A stretch of DNA of 64,000 nucleotides from Latrodectus hesperus (lineage: Eukaryota > Arthropoda > Arachnida > Araneae > Theridiidae). The notes beneath the pieces are model-generated. The model ran no database searches. It was given only the letters and a program-made list of their open reading frames with translations, and had not been told where the DNA came from. A program made the translations under genes and the position numbers. Below, in pieces: positions 13,200 to 25,129 of this stretch; positions within the stretch are counted from its first letter, which is position 1, and each line of letters starts with the position of its first letter. The DNA is taken from NCBI GenBank assembly GCA_037975125.1, contig CM075862.1:44068277-44132276 (forward strand), given 5' to 3'.

Positions 13200-15540
13200 G
13201 ATCTCGTCCTTGCTAAAATTTAAACACACCAAAATATGACCAGGAAAAGAAGTCACGTGTGCACGAAAGGCACACTGGGTATATTTTTTGAATCTGTTTA
13301 AAAATGAAGGCCCTTGTGGGACCACTCCAGAAGCGTGAAAAAGAAATTTGGTGGCCCAAGTTGGAAAGATCCCACCCCCAGATTTTTTTGCAAAATATTA
13401 AGGGAGGTTGGGAGGGTTTTTTTTTTGAAATCTTATTCAATTTTGTTTTAGCCTGAGAAAAAAACTCGTGAAGGTGAGAAGATTATTTTCTAATCGATTT
13501 AATTTTTTCTCATTTTCTTTTTTACTGCCATATTTAAATCATTACTTCATGAAATTATTTTTTCTGTGTAGTATTCCTCATATCTGACAACTCAAGAAAT
13601 TCTACATTTATATGGTTTTTTTTTTATATTTTTTCATTACGTTGCTTTTGAATACGAAATGAGATCCTTTCTTGCTTATCGTAGTCCATTGTTTTTTGGT
13701 CTGAGTAACTTAAGTATTTATTAGTAACTTAGGACTTAGTAATTTATGTTCCTGGCTTCATTTAACTGTCGGAAGGTATGAAATTTGAATCCTGGTTTAA
13801 TTGAACATCCACCGTGTTTTCTAAAGCCTGCTGTAACACGTTTCATATTTCTTGGTCACAATGTCCTCTGACTGAAATAATCCCCTAGGAGAGGTAGATA
13901 AAGGAGGTAATACTGATGGTCTTCTGCATAGTCTCGACTTTAAAACCACGAATATTTCCATCTATCTGGTAGAGTCCAACTCAAAACTATATACAGGGAG
14001 AGATGCTAGTACTCATTCATTGAGTAAAAATGCTTGGATTTTGTCCTAAGCAATGTTGTTTTAGGTTATTTATAGTAATTGAATTTATTCGCAAAATTGT
14101 TAGATTTTTAATTCTCCCTTACAATAACTTCCAAAACAAATTTATTAAATTCTAATATATGCTTTAAACGGAATTATTTATCTTTCCTTCCTAACTAGTA
14201 TTAAAAAGAGTTTTCTTAGATATATGGGCACATATATATATTCATAAGCTGACAAATTGACAGTAGAAAAGATTGACAGCAGAAACATTGAAAGAGTTAA
14301 ATTAAAGAAATTTAATTTATTTGAAGAGTTTTAACTGGCGAAATGAGAGACTGTTATTTATTCTCGCCATATATGGTATTTTTAACTGCATATGTCGAAT
14401 TTCTTCTGAAAACTATACAACAAAGTAACAAATCTTGGAAGCATCAAAGACATTACAAAAAAGTCCACCATGGATCAAACAAAAATACAAATTATACGTA
14501 AAGCAAGACGTATAATCTTAAATACTTAAATAATCAGCACAAATTCATCGCCGTGCGAATAAAGATTGAAATTCAATAAGCGCTATCATAACAAGAAATA
14601 ATCTGATTAAGAATACTCCTCCAACAGTAGGAGGAGGAGAAAACAGTTTTAATCACACATGCCTGGATTATTTGATAACTTTGACTAAGCTTTTCAGAAA
14701 AGGACGGAGCCAAAAAATAAATAAATAAACTAAACTAATACACACACACAATTGGAATAAGCACAAAATTGAATAAAACAGTCCCTTAAAGTTATTTAAT
14801 ATTTATTACTCTTAAATGGGATTAACGCAGACAAGGACGGTCTGATGCAGTGAATCATATGTATTTATTCCTTTTGTATTCTACGGCAGCTATGTTTACA
14901 TAGCTGGGAACTATCAATTTTTCTGGAGCAGCCTATATCCCCAAATGAATCCAGCATGTTTCACACGAGTATTTGAGTAATCCTATTAAGAAATAATTTA
15001 AAATTTAATTCTCGTCTTGTTATTGTGTCGGAAAGCTTTGTTTTTAATTTCGCGTCTCAGTCTGTAGTCTTTGTTTTATTTTTGGCTCCGATGGGCGTGG
15101 AGGAATCGGCAATTTGCGCGCAGTGGCATGCCTTCTTTGTTTGAGGAAAGTAATGGTTGGAAATTCTCAGTTTTTGGTATCCAATCCTTGTTTGTGAGTT
15201 CCAAACTTAACAAGCAGAAAATCAATCTTTGAACCATAGATTTAAAGGCATTTGAATGTATTTTATCTACTAGTTTTAAACTTTATTGCCTTTCATCTAA
15301 ATCAACACTCTTAGGAATCTTCTAAGGTACCAAATGTCTTTAAATGCCTTCACCATATTATCCGCTATCAGAGAAGTCAAATCGTTTATTAATGTAAAAT
15401 TTTTAGGATATTTATTAATTTTTAAACAATAAATATTTTTTGTGAGAAAATAAAAGAAATTTTATTTTCTGACAAAAATATTTGATTAAAAATTTTAGCA
15501 AAAAGTAATATTTTTCATAATTAGAATTACTATGACACCA
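13200..15540. other. Non-coding DNA, partly moderate GC
   Basis: Includes C/A-rich and poly-T stretches (13370-13430) and a small GC bump at 15060-15180 with a short open frame. No family recognised. Confidence 0.5.
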
Positions 15541-15544
15541 CATT

Positions 15545-15780
15545 ATGCGTGGAAGGAATTATAGTTGAAAATAGATGTAAGACGTTTTAACAAACATGTA
15601 TTATTACTTTCTGGAGATATTTTCCTAGATAATAGACCATGTTCTGTTGTTGCAAAGGAAGAAACCTGAAAAATCTCAGACTCATTTTGATCGATGCCAT
15701 GCAGAAAGTAGAAAAGCATCCTCCTCCTCCCTTTGTTCAACAGCTGCTGAAGTAGCGCGAATTAGAGGTCTAATACTCCT
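15545..15780 (-). repeat. SINE family D, diverged copy
   Basis: The segment GCAAAGGAAGAAACCTG and a later GCATCCTCCTCC block align with the family D copies at 19536-19850 and 60535-60735 on the same strand. The tRNA-like head is no longer clear. Confidence 0.55.
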
Positions 15781-16019
15781 CTGAATAACTCTTCCACTAG
15801 ATCATGTTGATTTATTTTTATCATTATAGAATTTTGATACGCTCAGCGAATATTATAATAAAAAAATCATTACGAAATATTTGAACATACAAAGTGCGTT
15901 GATTAGCAAAATATTTTTTCATGGAAAGTTATCTCTATTAAAATGTCGCAAATTACGAAACCCTAGCATTTTTCGAGCTCTCCGCTCAGCAAATGCTTGC
16001 TCAGAAAGCAAAAGTACTC

Positions 16020-16105
16020 CGACCATTGTTCCACAACGGTTAAGATTGAATCAGAGACCCTCCACTCTGTAGAGCACTGTCCTACCACTATGACGCGGTA
16101 TTCAT
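16020..16105 (-). repeat. tRNA-like retroposon head
   Basis: Reading the minus strand, a box A-like GTCATAGTGGTAGGACA is followed by a box B-like CTCTGATTCAATCTT. There is no complete tRNA cloverleaf; this looks like a decayed SINE head rather than a tRNA gene. Confidence 0.45.
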
Positions 16106-16109
16106 CAAT

Positions 16110-17555
16110 AAAATAAAGTTATATAAACGCGCAACCTGGTGAAGAAAAGTATCTTTTCAAGCTAGGTCGATATTAAGTTGCTGAGACTTCCATGTTAAAA
16201 GGACTCATGGATGTCAAACATCCGTAAAATCAAACATCCCTCTCCTGGTAAGAAGGAGAGATTTGAAAGGATGATGTCAATTCTGGTAAATACCTCGTCT
16301 TTTAAAAATAGATTAAAATTGAGAAAGGATCGACTGTGTTAACAATTTTTTCGCCAAAATTATCCAATCTAACTAGTCCCCTAGTTTCTAAATTACGAAG
16401 ACCCACCCAATCTCTTCAGTATTAACTACAAGCATCTTAATATAGAGCTCTAAAGTGTGCTCCATAACCTACCCTATAATAATTATAAATTATACTTTTA
16501 AATTATTTTTAACACAGTTAAAAATTTTCAATTGAAATGTTACATACTGTTTATCTCTTTTTCATGTACAAAAATTTTCATATTCTTGAAATTAAATTTT
16601 CTTATTGTCAATAATACCTTTCAATTAATAATTAAAATTTAAATGAAAGTTTAAAATAAAATCTTTACTGGAAACGTAGTGTCGCTGTTTCAAATTCAAA
16701 GTTTTCAAAAATCTTGCCTTTATCCAATAAGTTTTATAAATATCGCCTCGTATTGCTGAAAAATCCCATCCAAGTAATTAAACGTATTAATATATACGTA
16801 GGAATAGTATACGTAGGAAATCACAACAGACTTCCTCAATTTTAACAAGGGGACGCCCCCTTTCCAAAAATATCATATCGATATAACTGATCATCAAATC
16901 AAGTGAGTTATCGCTGGAGTTATTTATCGGCATTTTTCCCGTTATTCAGCAACCGTGTATTTATTAACAGAGCTATGCAGAATATCGCGGTAGAAACTGT
17001 TTTCCAAGAAATTCCCTATGACAGCCAATTCTGTCGTTGGCACTTTTCGAAACATTCCTGTTTAATTTAAAGAATGATTTCTCATTCCTTATGAGAAGAG
17101 ATATCATTATAAGGGATATTTACACTATTTATTATTTTCAATTTTCTACTTTCTGAAGATTTCACGTAATTAGAAAAAAAATTATCTAATCCTTTTTTTT
17201 CACAGATACGATGTAAATTTTAATTTTTGAGAGTTCTCCAATTTTTTTATTATGTATGCATTGTCATTTATAATTTTTTTTTCGAAATGGCTGATTCATT
17301 AAGTTTTGCACACATGTTTAAACTATTTAAAATTAAGAGAGTGATAAAGATGAGTGATTAAAACTAATATTATTTTAGAAAAAAGTGGAATTTTAAATTT
17401 TTTCCGACTGTGTATGAGTGATAGTGAATGATGTTACTGTTTATTTATTTTCCATTCTTTACAAAAAAAGAAGAATAAAATAAATATCTGAACAATCAAA
17501 TATTGTATTAAGTTTCATTCCTAAATGTGCAAATTAAACTTTTATTATTTCTATA
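16110..17555. other. AT-rich non-coding DNA
   Basis: No supported feature. A 37-codon minus-strand frame at about 16955-17070 is open but too short to call. Confidence 0.5.
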
Positions 17556-17570
17556 ACTATACATAAAGCT

Positions 17571-17949
17571 GGATTGTGGTAGCCTAGTGGTTAGGGTATC
17601 GGCATTCCATCCGGAAGAGTGGGGTTCGATTCCCAATGCCGCCAAAGACCCACCGAGTACATGCGATATACGTGATCGTTAAATCTGTGGAATCGAAAGT
17701 CCTGTGGTCGGTCATCGAGCAGTTACTATGGGTACAATGGTCTGGAGAAAATTTCCTCCCCCTTCAGATCAATGTCAAAATTGAGGGAGTGGATTCTCTG
17801 GTAATGCCATCTATCGGAGGCTTTAAAGAGCAAAGGCGTACTTTCACCTTCGTGGTGCTCTGATTAAAACGAAAGACGCTCCCCATTGACTTAAATTCTC
17901 ATAGCCAGGCATAGCGAGCTTGGCTTGTCCAAGTGTCATAAGTAACAAC
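17571..17949 (+). repeat. SINE family A, complete copy with target duplication
   Basis: A 379-bp retroposon flanked by the 12-bp direct repeat ATACATAAAGCT (17559-17570 and 17950-17961). The head is tRNA-like: box A in GTAGCCTAGTGGTTAGG and box B GGGTTCGATTCCCA. The body holds the shared blocks CCTGTGGTCGGTCATCGAG and CATCTATCGG. The tail reads CTTGGCTTGTCC, then AAGTAACAACA. The head would serve as an internal RNA polymerase III promoter. A 75-codon ORF across the body is an artefact. Confidence 0.95.
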
Positions 17950-17961
17950 ATACATAAAGCT

Positions 17962-18390
17962 TAAAAATAATGAAATACCAAGAAGAAATGCAATTTTTTA
18001 TTAGAATCGTAAAAAAAATGCTTGCAAGCTATACACGAGCAATGAAATTTTTAAATTAGAGTTTCTACGGTTTCTTATCGACAGTGTATTGCAAACATGT
18101 TCAGACTTGTTATTGGTAAGATCTTGTTTTTCATGAGCGTTGCCCAATTTCTTATATACTCTGGTTTGAATGATGCAATTTCATTTAACGATGAAGCTTT
18201 TCCAGATTTTTCTCAATGGCGGCTTTGGATTTGTAATATTTCTGTATCCTTGAATCTGGTGACTTTCCGTTTCTCCTAGATATTCAATTAATGAAATATC
18301 TGGTAACCTTGGAGACTAACGGAAGCACCCTGATAATGGCGACAACACCTTGACTATTCAAACTGAATAGACTTTGTCATTGCCTTGTTA
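17962..18390. other. Unassigned sequence with a 60-codon ORF
   Basis: A plus-strand ATG at 18097 opens a 60-codon frame with a hydrophobic start. A GGTAAGA donor-like site follows seven codons in. No family or convincing exon structure was found. Confidence 0.3.
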
Positions 18391-18394
18391 TAAA

Positions 18395-18580
18395 ATGACT
18401 TCCTTGTGACGTGTGACGTGGATAGGGGGAGAAAGAGGCCAGCTCAGGAGTCGCCTCATCACCTGACCGTGGTTCAAAATTACGAGGTGAGTATTCCAAA
18501 CTCTATAACCTTTAAGGTACAGTCCATGACTAGGCTGCACAGCTGTGTATGTCTATCTATGTATAAGATGATTTTACGTA
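18395..18580 (+). repeat. SINE family E copy
   Basis: Shares with 41225-41480 an ordered set of blocks: a GTGACGTGGATAGGGGGAG region, then ATCACCTGACCGTGGTTCAA with AAATTACGAGG following. The GGTTCAAAAT motif is a degenerate box B. I recall this core as common in spider genomes. Confidence 0.75.
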
Positions 18581-19530
18581 GATATGACATGAATGGAAAC
18601 TCAGACGGTTTCAGTATTTTATATAGTAACACATTTTAAAATATTAAATCTGTAAGCAAATTAGTTAAATAATGAAAAAGTCAAAGTTCTTTTATGTGAA
18701 AAATAGCGGTTCCATTATACGAAGTTGATCTTTTGAAAAGCAAAAATTCATAAGCACGTTGCAATCTGGAAATTTAATAGAGATCTCTTTCAGTCCTACG
18801 TCACCTAAATACAGCACTGAGCACTATGCCATCACAATCAGAATCAATTACAACAGCATTCCAGATTACTGTTTGGGTATACGGCTAAAATCAAATATTT
18901 TAAGACCACGGCTACTAGAGATTTCAAATTTGATATTTTGTGTGCAAAAACACAACTTTAAGCTCATCATCTGGTCTAAAAAAACGTTTTTTATTTCAAA
19001 ATACATTTTTTATTACCAAAATTGATCGAAAATAATAAAATAATATAGTTGTCGAAATCTTCATCACTCAGACAAGAACAATAAATGCCTTATAGTAAAA
19101 AAAATAATTTTGAGAAAAAATTGAAAGAATGTTAAATGGGAGTTTTTTTTTTTAAATTATAGCCTCATTTCATTCGTTATATTAAAATAATATTCCGAGA
19201 AAATTAAAATTTCTTTCAACTCTTTTTGTGATACTTTTCAGTAATTAAGAGATTTTCAATCAATTTATGATTAGCATACCATTCGGAAAATAGAATGGTT
19301 ATTGCGTGTCTCTGGTTATGAATTTTCTAGGTTAAATTAAAAGTACTCGCATGTGACAAATATTACAAAATATATTTTAATTTTAGTTATAAAAAACAAA
19401 CATCAACTTAAGATTAGAATATATTAAAAATTAAATTTTATTTCATATGTAATACTTATATATTTTGCATTATTATAGATCATTCCTGCTTATTGTTCCA
19501 AATAGATTTGCAAACACTAACTGGGAAACA
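18581..19530. other. AT-rich non-coding DNA
   Basis: Nothing supported; an 88-codon plus-strand frame at 18759-19025 has no recognisable features. Confidence 0.5.
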
Positions 19531-19535
19531 TTGCT

Positions 19536-19850
19536 CTAAATGTAACTATATCTTGTCCGCTTCATTGTTTGAAATAACACTACCATAAAAGAACCTCTAG
19601 GACTAACAAGATTCTTGGAGAGATTTGCACAGATAATGGACATTAATCCCGTATCGCAAAGGAGGAAACCTGGAAAACTTCCAACTACCCACTGTGACAG
19701 ACATGCATGCAGAAAACAGAAACGCAACATCCTTTTTCCGTTGTTTAACATTGACTGGGATTAAACCCGGGACTTTTATCTTTGAAAAGCGGTATGGTAC
19801 CACTATGCCAATGGGAGCTTCAAGTATGTGCATTTATTTTCTAGAAGTGA
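19536..19850 (-). repeat. SINE family D copy
   Basis: On the minus strand the head GCTCCCATTGGCATAGTGG carries box A, and GTCCCGGGTTTAATCCCAG carries box B. The body continues with GGATGTTGCGTTTCTG, then GGTTTCCTCCTTTGCG. It aligns with 60535-60735. Confidence 0.8.
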
Positions 19851-20117
19851 AACGTATACTGAAGCTAAAAAAGAGATACTCTTAAAAGCAATTGAAAATC
19901 CTTCCTTTTGCAGTAAAATTTAGCCTCAAAAATTAGTATAAAAAATATCAACTACCCTTTATAACATAAAGGATCTAAAAAAGTGGAGTATAAGAACAGA
20001 ATTTAATTTCAAATTGCTATTTTCAACCATCTCAACTGTCTCTATGATCATTAAAAATGAGTGAGATTTGCCAAAAAAAAATTCTTGGAATCAAACTTGT
20101 AATTGAATTCACCATTT

Positions 20118-20312
20118 AGATGTGGATTTTATTTTGATTCGGAATCCACTTTAAAAAAATTAGGTCTCGGTTGAATTAGGTCTTTTTACAAAGCCACTTT
20201 AGGACCACTTTGAAATGTAGATCTCGGTTGAATTAGGTCTTTTGGCAAACCAACTTGGGTCCTCTTGAAACTTAGGTCTCATATGGAAAAACAGAAACCG
20301 TAGAGTGAAAAG
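20118..20312 (+). repeat. SINE family C tail with internal tandem duplication
   Basis: Starts at the family C tail motif TTCGGAATCCACTTTAA and continues with two tandem copies (about 58 and 54 bp) of GATCTCGGTTGAATTAGGTC-type sequence between 20160 and 20278. It ends near GAAACCGTAGAGTGA, matching the family 3' end. The tRNA-like head is missing. Confidence 0.75.
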
Positions 20313-20319
20313 TCAAAAT

Positions 20320-21760
20320 AAAAACAAAAAAATATTAATGTCAAAGGAATTACTTTGATAATAATATTATTTCGACTAATTAAAATTAACACAAATTTTC
20401 GAATAAAAATCATTTAGATTTAAAAAAAAATTGATGTTATGAAAATCAATTTTTTATATAAATTTCCATTAGGTCCCTACTCTAATGCAGATTCCGTTTC
20501 TATGAACTTTAAAAATTTTGAAAAACTTTGTTCCAGTCAAAATTTTATTAGGGATTTAGAAAGATAATACTATTTCTAATATTTTAAATTTCTATAGCTT
20601 CAGATTTCGCACTAAAATTTGACTTTTAATATAAATTAAATTATGATTTAAACCGTGAATTTTATTTTAATATTCAACGCATTCTTTTCCTGCTTTGTAT
20701 TAAAGAATTCCAGGTGTATAATTTTGGTTATTTATTATTGTTTTTCACCATGAAAAATACCATGTTTTAACTGCTCCTAAATCTTGACAAAATGGGCTAA
20801 AAGTGGATCATTAGCATAAGGTTTTATGTCAAATTTTACAGAGAATCATACAGCTATGTATATCACATAGCTTCTCTATAAACATTGTAATGAAACTATA
20901 AAAGTAATAATAATATTAATGAACATAGAAATATAATTAATTACTTTTATTGCTATTTTTTATATTATGGATATGCGTATAATTGTATTTTTTGAAGAAA
21001 ACTCTTTGTTAAAATTTCCCTTATCAATTATTTTACTAATCAATCTAAAATCACTGGTGAAATTTTAATTCACTTATCAATGTTTTAAGAAATTATAATA
21101 TTTAAAAAAATTGTTGCGATACAATATACAATTCGTTTTTCTACATAAATAAATTTTTATTTATTCGCTAAATCTAGGGAAATAACAAGAACAATACTAA
21201 TTATCAATGAATATTTCAATAAAATTAGGAAAACATTATACATATATTAATTAAAAAATTTTTCCCTTATTAAAACTACAGAGGAGGGTTCAATTAATAA
21301 ATTAAACTTGTAAACAGTAAAGAAAATTATTTTATAATCATTGTAATTATTAAGCAAAAATTATTTGTTATACAATTAAAATAATTTTCATAATTTTAGA
21401 TCAACTTTTTTTATGAAAATCCTCTTTCTTATTTTCCTTAATTTCTTCATTCTACTGTTATTATGCATGCTACAGAATTTAAATAACTTTCATATAATAT
21501 TGAATGAAAATAACACATCAGTAAGTGAATTCTTATTATTAACAAACCCATTATAAGAAACAGGGAAAAATCTAAAAGTACTATTAATTTTTATAGAAAT
21601 TTTTAAGAGGATTTTTTTTTTTACTTTCTATGTTTATTTCATTTAAATATTTGAACATGCATTTTAAGAATATTAAATACACATAATTTAAAAGCTCTTA
21701 TTTTTATCAAATTAATTTAATATTCTCAAACTAAAAAGATTCAAAGCATCAATATTAGAG
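20320..21760. other. AT-rich non-coding DNA
   Basis: No supported feature on either strand. Confidence 0.6.
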
Positions 21761-21767
21761 TTAGTTA

Positions 21768-21900
21768 CTGAGCTGTTAGCAATCCGGCCTTCCCTTCAAC
21801 AGTTTCTGGGTTCGAGTCCTAGCTCGGGTTTAAATGTTTGTATGTGGTTCATTATTCACTTTAAGACGTATGCATCAGTCGAATAAACCCTCTTATGCAA
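21768..21900 (+). repeat. SINE family C, partial copy
   Basis: Head with GAGCTGTTAGCAATCC (degenerate box A) and box B TGGGTTCGAGTCCTAG, then AAATGTTTGTATGTGGTTCA and a degraded tail with CACTTTAAGACG. The 3' end fades after about 21900. Confidence 0.8.
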
Positions 21901-22435
21901 AAAGTATCTGAGCAGTATCAAGAACTGATACATTTTAGTACTAATAACTTTCAAATATTTATGCTTTTTAGTTTTAGGTATTCATGCTTTGGTTGGCTTA
22001 CAAGCCAATACCTAAAACTTAAAACGACATTTTTCTCACTGTTTTAATTTAAATCTAGATATATACATTTCATATATACTTCTTATTTATCCTAATATTT
22101 ATGAATTTAAATGTAAATTTTAGATATCTTTAGTTTTCGAGATAAACTTCACTCGAGATGTCATGATTTTAATTTTAACACTTTTCTATTAAGTTAATTA
22201 AAAACACATTCTTAATTTGCAATAAATAAGCAATTTTCTCGCATTGTTAAATACCTGAATTTAGTCAGCTTTATTAGCAATTTCTCTCGCCATTTGATTC
22301 TATCATACTTTTGAAAAGATCCAGCTTTTTGATTATTCCAAAATTATATTAACACAGGCGAAAATACACTGTATAAATCGTCATATTTGGAAGCATATTT
22401 CTCTCGCTAGATAACAACCGAATTAGAGTGTTCTC
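21901..22435. other. AT-rich non-coding DNA
   Basis: Only a near-palindromic stretch around GGTTGGCTTACAAGCC and paired TTTTAGGTATT/AATACCTAAAA motifs (21970-22020) stand out. Confidence 0.5.
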
Positions 22436-22439
22436 GCTC

Positions 22440-23640
22440 TTAATCAGAAACACGAGGATCTCTTAAAGGGGTGACGTTAATATCTTAAGCATCCTCCTTC
22501 GCATTTTAAAACAAAACCTCCTCCCGAGAGTGGGGGATGCGCGTCTTCGGAAATCATCCCGCAAGAAGTCGTGCTTCGCGTGTGTTTAACCGAGAACAAC
22601 AAGCGAGAGGTACGCAAAGCTTTCGCTAATTCACCTCACCTGAAGCACTTTGCGTAATTACATAAACTGGAGCAGCACAAGTAAAACTGCCTAATCCTCC
22701 ATTATTTAATTTACATTTCACACTCCCGCGGAGGAGTCTCCTTCCGGGTGCGACGAGGAAAAGTTGAGAAAGGAGCGGGGGCGGAAGCAATTTTCTTCCC
22801 CCCCCCCACCCGGAAGACCTTAAATAAAGACTTTTTCGCGCCCTCATTACCAATTAAACTCTCCAGCCCTCCCACACACACCCAACGAAAGGAATCCTCT
22901 TTTGTTCGGGCAGGCGCAAAAAGAACGAAGAGAAAACGCTGATCCGCTTAGCGTTCCTTCCTGAGACAGAAGTCGTGGAAAGGGAACTTACTTGCGGAAC
23001 GAACCCGAAAAGTCCATGTCGTCGAGAAAATGCGGTTATACCCAAGGGACCGAAACCCAGTGTTAACGAGAAAGCGGAGTCACGTGATAGGGTGGGAGTT
23101 AAAGTATGAAGAGATAGATCTATAAGCATCTTATTAAACGAGAGGGAAGCGGGGATGGAGAGGGAAAAAAAAGGTTCTTCCCGGAAAACCTTATTCTCCT
23201 TTTCTCATTTCGAACGTGTGGTATTAAAACGCGTCTTCGTCACGGTACTTGTTACACGCATCGCCAAGGAAAAGGAGGGATTATTCCTACGGAGACAAGA
23301 GCGTAATTGAGAGTCGGCGTCCTCAGTTCTGATAAAGTTTAATCCAAGTCGCTTCTTTTTCCCCCTTTTTAAACAGTTTTGGAAGACAAGCGCAGACAAC
23401 CCCCCCGCCTCCGCATTCCCTGTCTTCCCTCTCCGGGAGACACACCAGCTGGGTTTTCCGAGTTAAGCCGAAAGGTTTAGGAATACACAATTTTTATCCC
23501 TTTTCTCGTTTTCCCCGCCGAAAACCGAAGTTGATGATTCTCTGACCTTGTTTGCCGAAGAGGGATTCTTCTCTTAACTAAGCAGAAACAACAGGTTGCT
23601 CCTCCGTCTATCTCAAGGGGGGAAGGACATTCTAAAAATG
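22440..23640. other. GC-rich island 2 with a possible first coding exon
   Basis: The largest and most CpG-rich block in the window, about 1.2 kb. It contains many CG dinucleotides (for example GTGCTTCGCGTGTG) and C-homopolymer runs near 22800 and 23400. It holds a minus-strand ATG followed after 26 nt by a consensus splice donor (22992-23017). The composition and this short exon suggest a promoter and 5' UTR of a leftward-transcribed gene. No protein in the longer overlapping ORFs is recognisable. Confidence 0.5.
22992..23017 (-). CDS. Candidate 5' coding exon (start codon to donor)
   Basis: On the minus strand, ATG at 23017-23015 has G at -3 and +4, a good initiation context. It encodes MDFSGSFR and two bases of the next codon, then meets a strong donor, GCAA followed by GTAAGTTCC. 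The exon lies in the most CpG-rich block of the window, where a promoter would be expected. The product is unknown, and no downstream exon was identified further left. Chance occurrence of ATG plus donor at this spacing is quite possible. Confidence 0.35.
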
Positions 23641-23699
23641 AATCTACAAGCATCGAACCCCAGCATTTCGAACAGGTCTGTGAAATTAAAAATATCGCT

Positions 23700-23879
23700 A
23701 TGTGTCGCTTCGGAAGTTTAGGCTTAGCTTGGCTGAATTGGCGCCTTTGGAACTTTTTACAGTTGTCGGAATTTGACGATCCAGCTTCTCATCGGAAGTC
23801 TGGAATGAAAGAAGAATTCGCATCAACTGTGTTTCAAAATATCGGCAAGCGTTCGAGATTGAAAAGGCAACACAAATAG
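23700..23879 (+). CDS. Small ORF, 59 codons, unknown
   Basis: ATG at 23700 opens a 59-residue frame beginning MCRFGSLGLAWLNWRLW and ending in a basic stretch before TAG. It sits at the right edge of GC-rich island 2, on the opposite strand to the candidate start exon. No family recognised. It may be a chance ORF or part of a UTR. Confidence 0.15.
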   Translation: MCRFGSLGLAWLNWRLWNFLQLSEFDDPASHRKSGMKEEFASTVFQNIGKRSRLKRQHK

Positions 23880-24431
23880 AACATTCTTTTCCACCCTTTT
23901 CACGTCTCCAGTGCTTTATGTGGAATACAGGAACAATGTAGACTGAAAGAGTTTCCAGAGAAAAGTTTAAAATTCTGGAAGCTTCAGTGTGACTGGAAGT
24001 GCTAGTGTTCTGTTCCTTTATTCAATGGTTGTTGCAGCATTCACATTTGAACGAAATTATCGCAATTAAAAATGAACATCCTATTCATAATGATGTCTTT
24101 TAAGATTAAATATTTGATTTGAAATATTTGTGAAACCTAAGCAAAGAGGATAGCCTTTCATGTCGTTAAATAATGACTTTGTAAACAGATATTCCTCTGA
24201 AACACATCCCTTTATATATCAATTGCAAAATTGTTGAAAGTATTTTTTTCAACATTTAATTTATTCGAAGAAACATAGCTTGTGTATTACAATAGCATGT
24301 TTGATATCAAAATGTTAAGAATTCTTGGCGAAATAGTAAATACTTTAAATTATATTTCCTCCTTATTGTATTCTCCTTTTTTAAAAAGAGAATTGAAAGC
24401 TAAATGGTGTGTGCATAAGTTATTACTTTTG
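23880..24431. other. Non-coding DNA
   Basis: Composition falls from the island back to AT-rich; nothing recognised. Confidence 0.5.
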
Positions 24432-24729
24432 AGGATTCGATTTGGAGTACTGAAGTCGCATGGTTAGGGCGTTCGCTCTCAGTATTGGGAAGGACTAAGT
24501 TCGAATCCTGGCAAAACTGAAGATTCCTAATATTTTCTAATGGCAGCTGAGGCATGTAAAATAGGTCTTGGTTGCAATATCCTCCATGTGAAATGATATC
24601 TCTGAGGGTAGCACGCCAACTCTGAGGATCTTCTACTTGGTCCTTTCTTAAAAATTACGGAAACTCGCCCACTTTCCAGGCAACAATGACACACCCACTG
24701 GGTGCCTTACTTTATAAGTTGCCATCGCT
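24432..24729 (+). repeat. SINE family F copy
   Basis: A tRNA-like head has box A-like GTCGCATGGTTAGGGCG and box B AAGTTCGAATCCTGGC. A roughly 200-bp body follows, with AGGTCTTGGTTGCAATATCC and GGTAGCACGCCAACTCTGAG. It ends shortly before the target duplication of the adjacent family C SINE. It is the only copy of this family in the window, so the boundaries are approximate. Confidence 0.65.
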
Positions 24730-24743
24730 TCTACCCCTTGTAG

Positions 24744-24915
24744 GCCGAGCTGGCAGCCGAATGGTTAGCGCTCTTGCCTTCGGCTCAACAGTTCGTGGTT
24801 TCGAATCCCATCTTGAGCATGAATGTTTGTAGTGGTTCGGAATCCACTTTAAACCGTAGGTCCCGGTCTAATTAGCCCTCGTGTGAAAAAAAGACCGTTG
24901 AGCGACAAACAAACA
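24744..24915 (+). repeat. SINE family C, complete copy with target duplication
   Basis: A 172-bp element flanked by the 14-bp direct repeat TCTACCCCTTGTAG (24730-24743 and 24916-24929). The head has box A in GCCGAATGGTTAGCGC and box B GTGGTTTCGAATCCC. The body carries TTCGGAATCCACTTTAAACC, then GTCCCGGTCTAATTAGCC. The tail is GACCGTTGAGCGACAAACAA. This is the reference copy for family C in the window. Confidence 0.95.
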
Positions 24916-25129
24916 TCTACCCCTTGTAGTGCAGAAAGGATTAATCTTACTAGCAACGGAACATTAAAAATAGAAAAAAATTGAGTACTTGTAATGTGGT
25001 TTGAAATTTATTTTAAAGTTTGTAATTAACTCTTGAGTGCTGTGGTGTAACCTTTATATAATTAGTCAAGTGCAGAAGATGATAATGGAGAAAAATGTTA
25101 AGCATAAGTAACCTTTCATGGGACCAAGT

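Noticed and set aside
16955..17070. 37-codon minus-strand exon (MFRKVPTTELAVIGNFLENS...)
   Set aside because: Has an acceptor-like AAACAG upstream but only a weak donor; too short to support.
18097..18279. Secreted small protein with hydrophobic start
   Set aside because: The frame has no family similarity, and a donor-like site interrupts it after seven codons; not supportable.
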